Origin: an uncultured Bacteroidales bacterium
GTDB taxonomy: Bacteria; Bacteroidota; Bacteroidia; Bacteroidales; F082
Assembly: GCA_937896505.1 (NCBI GenBank)
Contig: CALBNP010000137.1
Coordinates: 18,566 to 82,565 of the forward strand
Reading direction: 5' to 3'
DNA: 64,000 nt
Below are positions 59,974 to 64,000 of this stretch, piece by piece (positions within the stretch are counted from its first letter, which is position 1; every line of letters starts with the position of its first letter). Both the position numbers and the translations under genes were made by a program. The notes under the pieces were generated by a model. It was given only the letters and a program-made list of their open reading frames with translations. It was not told the origin of the DNA and ran no database searches.

Positions 59974-62577
59974 ATGGCAGAAAAAGCAAGCGAAACCCCG
60001 TTGATGAAGCAGTATTTCTCGTTCAAGGCGAAATATACCGATGCGATGTTGCTGTTTCGTGTTGGCGACTTTTATGAGACATACGGCGAAGATGCGGTCA
60101 AGTCGTCTGAGATTCTTGGCATCGTGCTGACCAAACGTTCAAATGGTGCTGCAGCTGACATTGAGTTGGCTGGCTTCCCTTATCATTCGCTCGATACTTA
60201 TCTGCCAAAGTTGGTCCGTGCTGGACTGAAGGTGGCTGTCTGCGAACAACTCGAAGACCCGAAACTGGCCAAGAAACTGGTGAAACGTGGTATCGTTGAA
60301 TTGGTTACGCCGGGCGTCACCTATAATGATAATGTGCTGGAGCAAAAGGAAAACAATTTTTTGGCTTCTGTACATCTTTGTGACGACATTAGCGGTGTGG
60401 CTTTTCTGGATGTCTCAACGGGAGAGTTTTATCTCACTCAAGGCGCTAACGATTACATTGATAAGTTGTTGCAAAGTTTCAATCCCTCGGAGGTGCTTGT
60501 GCAACGCAACAGACGCAAGCAGTTCATCGATTTGTTTGGCGGAAAATATTACCTCACTGTTTTCGACGATTGGGTCTTCACCGATGATTATGCCAACGAG
60601 GTGCTGAACAAGCATTTCAATACGGTTTCGCTGAAGGGTTTTGGCGTTGACGATTTCCCGAAAGGCATTGTGGCTGCTGGTGCTTCTATTCATTATCTTC
60701 TTGAAACACAACACGACAAGATAAATCATATTACTTCTTTGTCGCGCATCGACCAGGGCCAGTATGTGTGGCTCGACAAGTTCACGATTCGCAATCTGGA
60801 ATTGCTGCACACGGCCAACCAAAATGCCAAGACTCTGATCGATGTCATCGACAAGACGGTGTCGCCTATGGGTGGCCGCCTGATGCGCCGCTGGCTTAGT
60901 TTGCCGCTGAAAAACAAGGAGCAAATCGAGTCAAGGTACGAGGTGGTGCAGATTTTCATGGATAATCGAGACCTTATTTCAAGATTCCAGGATGCTATTC
61001 GTGCGGTTGGCGACCTCGAAAGGTTGATTTCAAAGGTTTCGTTGGCAAAAGTCAATCCGCGTGAATTGCTGCAAGTGGGCCGTGCGTTGGACCAGGTTGA
61101 AACCCTAAAAAAGGCTTGCGAGGGCAGTGGAAAAGTAGCTTTGCAACGCTATGGCGAGCAACTTAATCCTTGCGTCACCATTCGCGAAAGGATTAAGAAG
61201 GAACTGAATCTGGACGCACCTGCTTTGGTGTCGAAAGGCAACTATATCGCTGAAGGCGTTGATGCCGAGCTTGACGACCTTCGCAATCTCTCGCGTTCGG
61301 GCAAGGAATATCTGATGGGCATCCAACGTCGTGAAATGGAAGCCACAGGTATCACTTCCTTGAAAGTGGGCTATAACAATGTATTCGGCTATTATCTCGA
61401 AGTCACCAATTCGCATAAAGATAAAGTGCCGGCAGAATGGATTCGCAAACAGACCTTGACCAATGCCGAACGTTATATTACTGAGGAACTTAAGGAATAT
61501 GAACAAAAGATTTTAGGTGCGGAAGAGAAGATTTCCATCATCGAAGCGCGTGTGTATAACGAACTGGTGAATGCCGTTTCGGAGTTTGTGGAACCCATTC
61601 AGTTGGATGCTTCGTTGGTGGCTCGCCTTGATTGCTTGGTGAGTTTTGCCGACATTGCGCTGAAGAATAAATATGTGCGTCCGACGATTGACGACAGTTT
61701 CGTCTTGGACATCAAAGAAGGCCGTCATCCTGTCATCGAGCAAATGATGCCGGTGGGTGAGAGTTATATCGCCAATGATGTGTATCTCGACCGCGACAAG
61801 CAGCAAATCATCATCATCACGGGGCCTAACATGTCGGGTAAGTCGGCCTTGTTGCGCCAAACTGCCTTGATTGTCCTGATGGCTCAAATGGGTAGTTTCG
61901 TTCCTGCCGATTCGGCTCATATCGGTCTGGTTGACAAGATTTTCACTCGTGTAGGTGCTTCTGACAATATCTCGTCGGGCGAATCCACTTTCATGGTCGA
62001 GATGAACGAAACGGCTAGCATTTTGAATAATGTGTCGTCGCGCAGTTTGGTGTTGCTTGATGAGATTGGTCGTGGCACGAGCACTTACGATGGCATCAGT
62101 ATTGCCTGGGCCATCACTGAGTTCCTGCACGAACATCCGGTAAGTCGTGCCAAGGTGCTGTTTGCCACTCACTATCATGAGCTGAATGAGATGGAAGCAT
62201 CATTTTCCCGTATCAAGAATTACCATGTTTCGGTGAAGGAAGTCGGAAATAAGGTGGTGTTTCTGCGTAAGCTGAAGAAAGGCGGTAGTGCCCATAGCTT
62301 TGGTATCCATGTGGCTGAAATGGCCGGAATGCCCAGAAAAGTGGTGGAACGTGCAACGGCTTTGCTCTCGGTGCTAGAAAAGTCGCATTCTTCTGAGGAT
62401 TTGGAAAAGGTGGCCAATAAGAAGCAGGACGATGGTGTTCAACTGAGTTTTATCCAGCTTGACGACCCGCTCTTGCTCCAAATCAAGGAAGACATCCTGA
62501 ACACCAATATCGACACTTTGACGCCGGTTGAGGCCTTGATGAAACTCAATGAGATTAAGAAGCTGCTGAATCATTGA
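59974..62577 (+). CDS. mutS: DNA mismatch repair protein MutS
   Basis: 867 residues, full MutS1 length. Mismatch-reading Phe-x-Glu region in 'LLFRVGDFYETYGEDA' (~30-45), connector and lever domains, Walker A 'GPNMSGKSALLRQTALI' (~618), 'GESTFMVEMNETASILNN', Walker B 'SLVLLDEIGRGTSTYDGISIAWA', 'FATHYHEL', and a C-terminal tail for tetramer formation. Its end overlaps the convergent membrane-protein gene by 7 bp. Confidence 0.97.
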   Translation: MAEKASETPLMKQYFSFKAKYTDAMLLFRVGDFYETYGEDAVKSSEILGIVLTKRSNGAAADIELAGFPYHSLDTYLPKLVRAGLKVAVCEQLEDPKLAKKLVKRGIVELVTPGVTYNDNVLEQKENNFLASVHLCDDISGVAFLDVSTGEFYLTQGANDYIDKLLQSFNPSEVLVQRNRRKQFIDLFGGKYYLTVFDDWVFTDDYANEVLNKHFNTVSLKGFGVDDFPKGIVAAGASIHYLLETQHDKINHITSLSRIDQGQYVWLDKFTIRNLELLHTANQNAKTLIDVIDKTVSPMGGRLMRRWLSLPLKNKEQIESRYEVVQIFMDNRDLISRFQDAIRAVGDLERLISKVSLAKVNPRELLQVGRALDQVETLKKACEGSGKVALQRYGEQLNPCVTIRERIKKELNLDAPALVSKGNYIAEGVDAELDDLRNLSRSGKEYLMGIQRREMEATGITSLKVGYNNVFGYYLEVTNSHKDKVPAEWIRKQTLTNAERYITEELKEYEQKILGAEEKISIIEARVYNELVNAVSEFVEPIQLDASLVARLDCLVSFADIALKNKYVRPTIDDSFVLDIKEGRHPVIEQMMPVGESYIANDVYLDRDKQQIIIITGPNMSGKSALLRQTALIVLMAQMGSFVPADSAHIGLVDKIFTRVGASDNISSGESTFMVEMNETASILNNVSSRSLVLLDEIGRGTSTYDGISIAWAITEFLHEHPVSRAKVLFATHYHELNEMEASFSRIKNYHVSVKEVGNKVVFLRKLKKGGSAHSFGIHVAEMAGMPRKVVERATALLSVLEKSHSSEDLEKVANKKQDDGVQLSFIQLDDPLLLQIKEDILNTNIDTLTPVEALMKLNEIKKLLNH

Positions 62578-63173
62578 TTATATTCCGCCTTTTCAGTCTC
62601 TCCCAATTGCTCAATGAGTTCGTCACAAGTGTAATAGACTTTTTTCTGGCATTTTGAAACGGACCATATCCCTCCTGCAATGAGTATCATGCCACAGGAA
62701 ACACCTAAAATAAAGGCTTTTCGGGACAGAATGGCTTGCGCCCACCATATATAGATGAATGCTAATAATATAGCACCTATTACACATTGGATGCAAAGCC
62801 ATCTTCTATGGCTTTTCTTATACTTTTTGAGTTTGGATATTGAAGAGGATACATTTTCGTTCATTATTTCATTCAGATTGAGTTTTCTGAATAGGATAAG
62901 ATTGATGATAATGTCAATGGTAGTTAGAACTATTATTGCGATTCCTATCCATATTGGAAAGTTGAATTCGAAAAGTTCCCAAAATATAACAGGACCAAAA
63001 ACGAGGCCTAATCCATCAAGGATTAGAGTCTTGTAATTATTAATATTAAGGATTTGTGTTTTTGAATTCAGCGTTGCTTTTGTCAGTTTTTCATTGATGA
63101 TGCTTTCTTTTTCCAATTTTTTATTCAGCATGGCTAATTGTGCCTTCATTTCTTCCAATTCGTTGTTTTCCAT
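62571..63173 (-). CDS. membrane partner of the ECF sigma factor
   Basis: 200 residues. N-terminal coiled coil (~1-40 'MENNELEEMKAQLAMLNKKLEKE'), two helices at ~50-70 and ~75-95, a cytosolic loop with 'SSSISKLKKYKKSHRRW', two more helices (~125-145, ~150-170) and a short tail. The position 11 bp behind a sigma gene, and the cytosolic coiled region, suggest an anti-sigma-like or signal-relay role, although no zinc or canonical anti-sigma motif is present. Confidence 0.65.
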   Translation of the reverse strand: MENNELEEMKAQLAMLNKKLEKESIINEKLTKATLNSKTQILNINNYKTLILDGLGLVFGPVIFWELFEFNFPIWIGIAIIVLTTIDIIINLILFRKLNLNEIMNENVSSSISKLKKYKKSHRRWLCIQCVIGAILLAFIYIWWAQAILSRKAFILGVSCGMILIAGGIWSVSKCQKKVYYTCDELIEQLGETEKAEYNQ

Positions 63174-63184
63174 TGTTCTGCATA

Positions 63185-63667
63185 TTATTCGTTTGACATA
63201 TTTTTCAGTTTCTCTTTGATTCTAACCAACTTGACAGATACGTTTTTTGTAGAGATGCCTATGATTTGCCCGATTTCCTCGTAACTCATGTTTTCCAACC
63301 ATAACAAGATGATGGCACGGTCGATCATGCCGAGTTTGTTGATGCGTCGATAAAGTTGTTGTACTTGTCGTGTATCGTCATCTGTGTCGGTGAATAGGTT
63401 AATTGCCATTGAAAGGGGAACAGTCTCCATGTGGCGTTTCTTTTTTCGTTCGTAAGTAAGGCAGGTGTTGATGCTGACACGCCATATCCAGGTTTTCACA
63501 TCGCATTTGCCTTCGAAGGTGCCAAAACCTCGCCATAAATTTATTAAAGTCTCTTGAAATAGGTCGTTTACATCTTCTTGATCTTTCGAGAAGAGATAGC
63601 ATACGGTGAAAATTATGCTTTTGTGGGATTCGATTAATTTTGTAAATTCAAGTTCTTTTGTCTCCAT
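63185..63667 (-). CDS. ECF-type RNA polymerase sigma factor
   Basis: 160 residues. Region 2 'FTVCYLFSKDQEDVNDLFQETLINLWRGFGTFEGKCDVKTWIWRVSINTCLTYERKKKR' (~18-80) and region 4 'IDRAIILLWLENMSYEEIGQIIGISTKNVSVKLVRIKEKL' (~115-155) with the helix-turn-helix. It should direct polymerase to a small regulon controlled with the membrane protein that follows. No clear consensus box of its own type was found upstream. Confidence 0.92.
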   Translation of the reverse strand: METKELEFTKLIESHKSIIFTVCYLFSKDQEDVNDLFQETLINLWRGFGTFEGKCDVKTWIWRVSINTCLTYERKKKRHMETVPLSMAINLFTDTDDDTRQVQQLYRRINKLGMIDRAIILLWLENMSYEEIGQIIGISTKNVSVKLVRIKEKLKNMSNE

Positions 63668-63817
63668 TGTATCAGAATCAAGCTAATCATTAGACGCAAA
63701 AAGAACAAAAAAACTACAATTTTATTTGAAATAATTATATTGATTTGCCGTATAAAGTATATATAATTGAATATCAATTAAATATATAATCAAAAGAAAA
63801 AAATGCAAAAAAAATGC

Positions 63818-63846
63818 TTGCGAGAATGAAAAAAGTTGTACTTTTG
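63818..63846 (+). promoter_or_regulatory. tRNA-Gly promoter
   Basis: TTG (63818-63820), 18-base spacer, TACTTTTG (63839-63846), 18 bases before the tRNA. Confidence 0.7.
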
Positions 63847-63864
63847 CCGCGTCAAAAACGACAA

Positions 63865-63940
<76 letters not shown>

Positions 63941-63946
63941 AGTTTT

Positions 63947-64000
<54 letters not shown>

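Overview
The window reads as chromosomal DNA of a Bacteroidota bacterium, most likely order Bacteroidales. The supporting signs are promoters with the Bacteroidota-type -7 box TAnnTTTG, almost no Shine-Dalgarno sites, type IX secretion (T9SS) cargo tails with a PorV/PorQ-family partner, a fused MurF-alanine racemase, DUF3822 beside RsmD, DUF4296, and full sets for Na+-NQR, an F-type ATPase and a V-type ATPase. Species cannot be told from the sequence. No prophage, CRISPR array, rRNA or resistance cassette was seen. Accessory content is limited to small insertions and palindromic repeats.

Layout. 1-4.1 kb: end of a large T9SS cargo protein, a PorV/PorQ-family barrel, greA and a HIT protein. 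4.1-10.5 kb (minus): nqrABCDEF, with a DUF4160/DUF2442 pair lodged between nqrE and nqrF. 10.5-24.3 kb: a truncated kinase-tail coiled-coil protein, a small Lys/Cys-rich secreted protein, a polyprenyl synthase, lipoproteins, a REP-associated (IS200-like) transposase between two matching hairpins, recQ, kdsD, lptB, pssA, murF-alr and a porin. 24.4-31.9 kb (minus): the complete F-ATPase cluster atpD-C-(AtpI-like)-B-E-F-H-A-G. 32-34.4 kb: a Nudix hydrolase, a 570-bp gene-free structured region and a repeat-built T9SS protein. 34.6-42.6 kb (plus): V-ATPase genes E-DUF2764-A-B-D-I-K, interrupted after DUF2764 by a GxxExxY gene between direct repeats. 42.6-64 kb: an S4 protein, der, era, initiator tRNA, dtd, holA, amn, rsmD, an ABC-F ATPase, sppA, folK, a deoxynucleoside kinase, an OmpA-family protein, an SpoU methyltransferase, mutS, an ECF sigma factor with a membrane partner, and two tandem tRNA-Gly genes (the second cut by the window end).

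How it fits together. Three ion-translocating machines lie within 38 kb. Na+-NQR pumps sodium. The F-ATPase c subunit has a proton-type ion site (I32/E65/G66). The V-ATPase K subunit keeps the full sodium-binding residue set known from Enterococcus hirae NtpK. This suggests a mixed H+/Na+ economy.

The most interesting observations are: (1) a promoter followed by an intrinsic terminator in the greA leader, the same layout as E. coli GraL; (2) small accessory cassettes inside both sodium-related operons; (3) the transposase with paired bulged hairpins; (4) tandem 17-bp operator-like repeats at the V-ATPase promoter; and (5) a perfect palindrome filling the spacer of the OmpA-family promoter.
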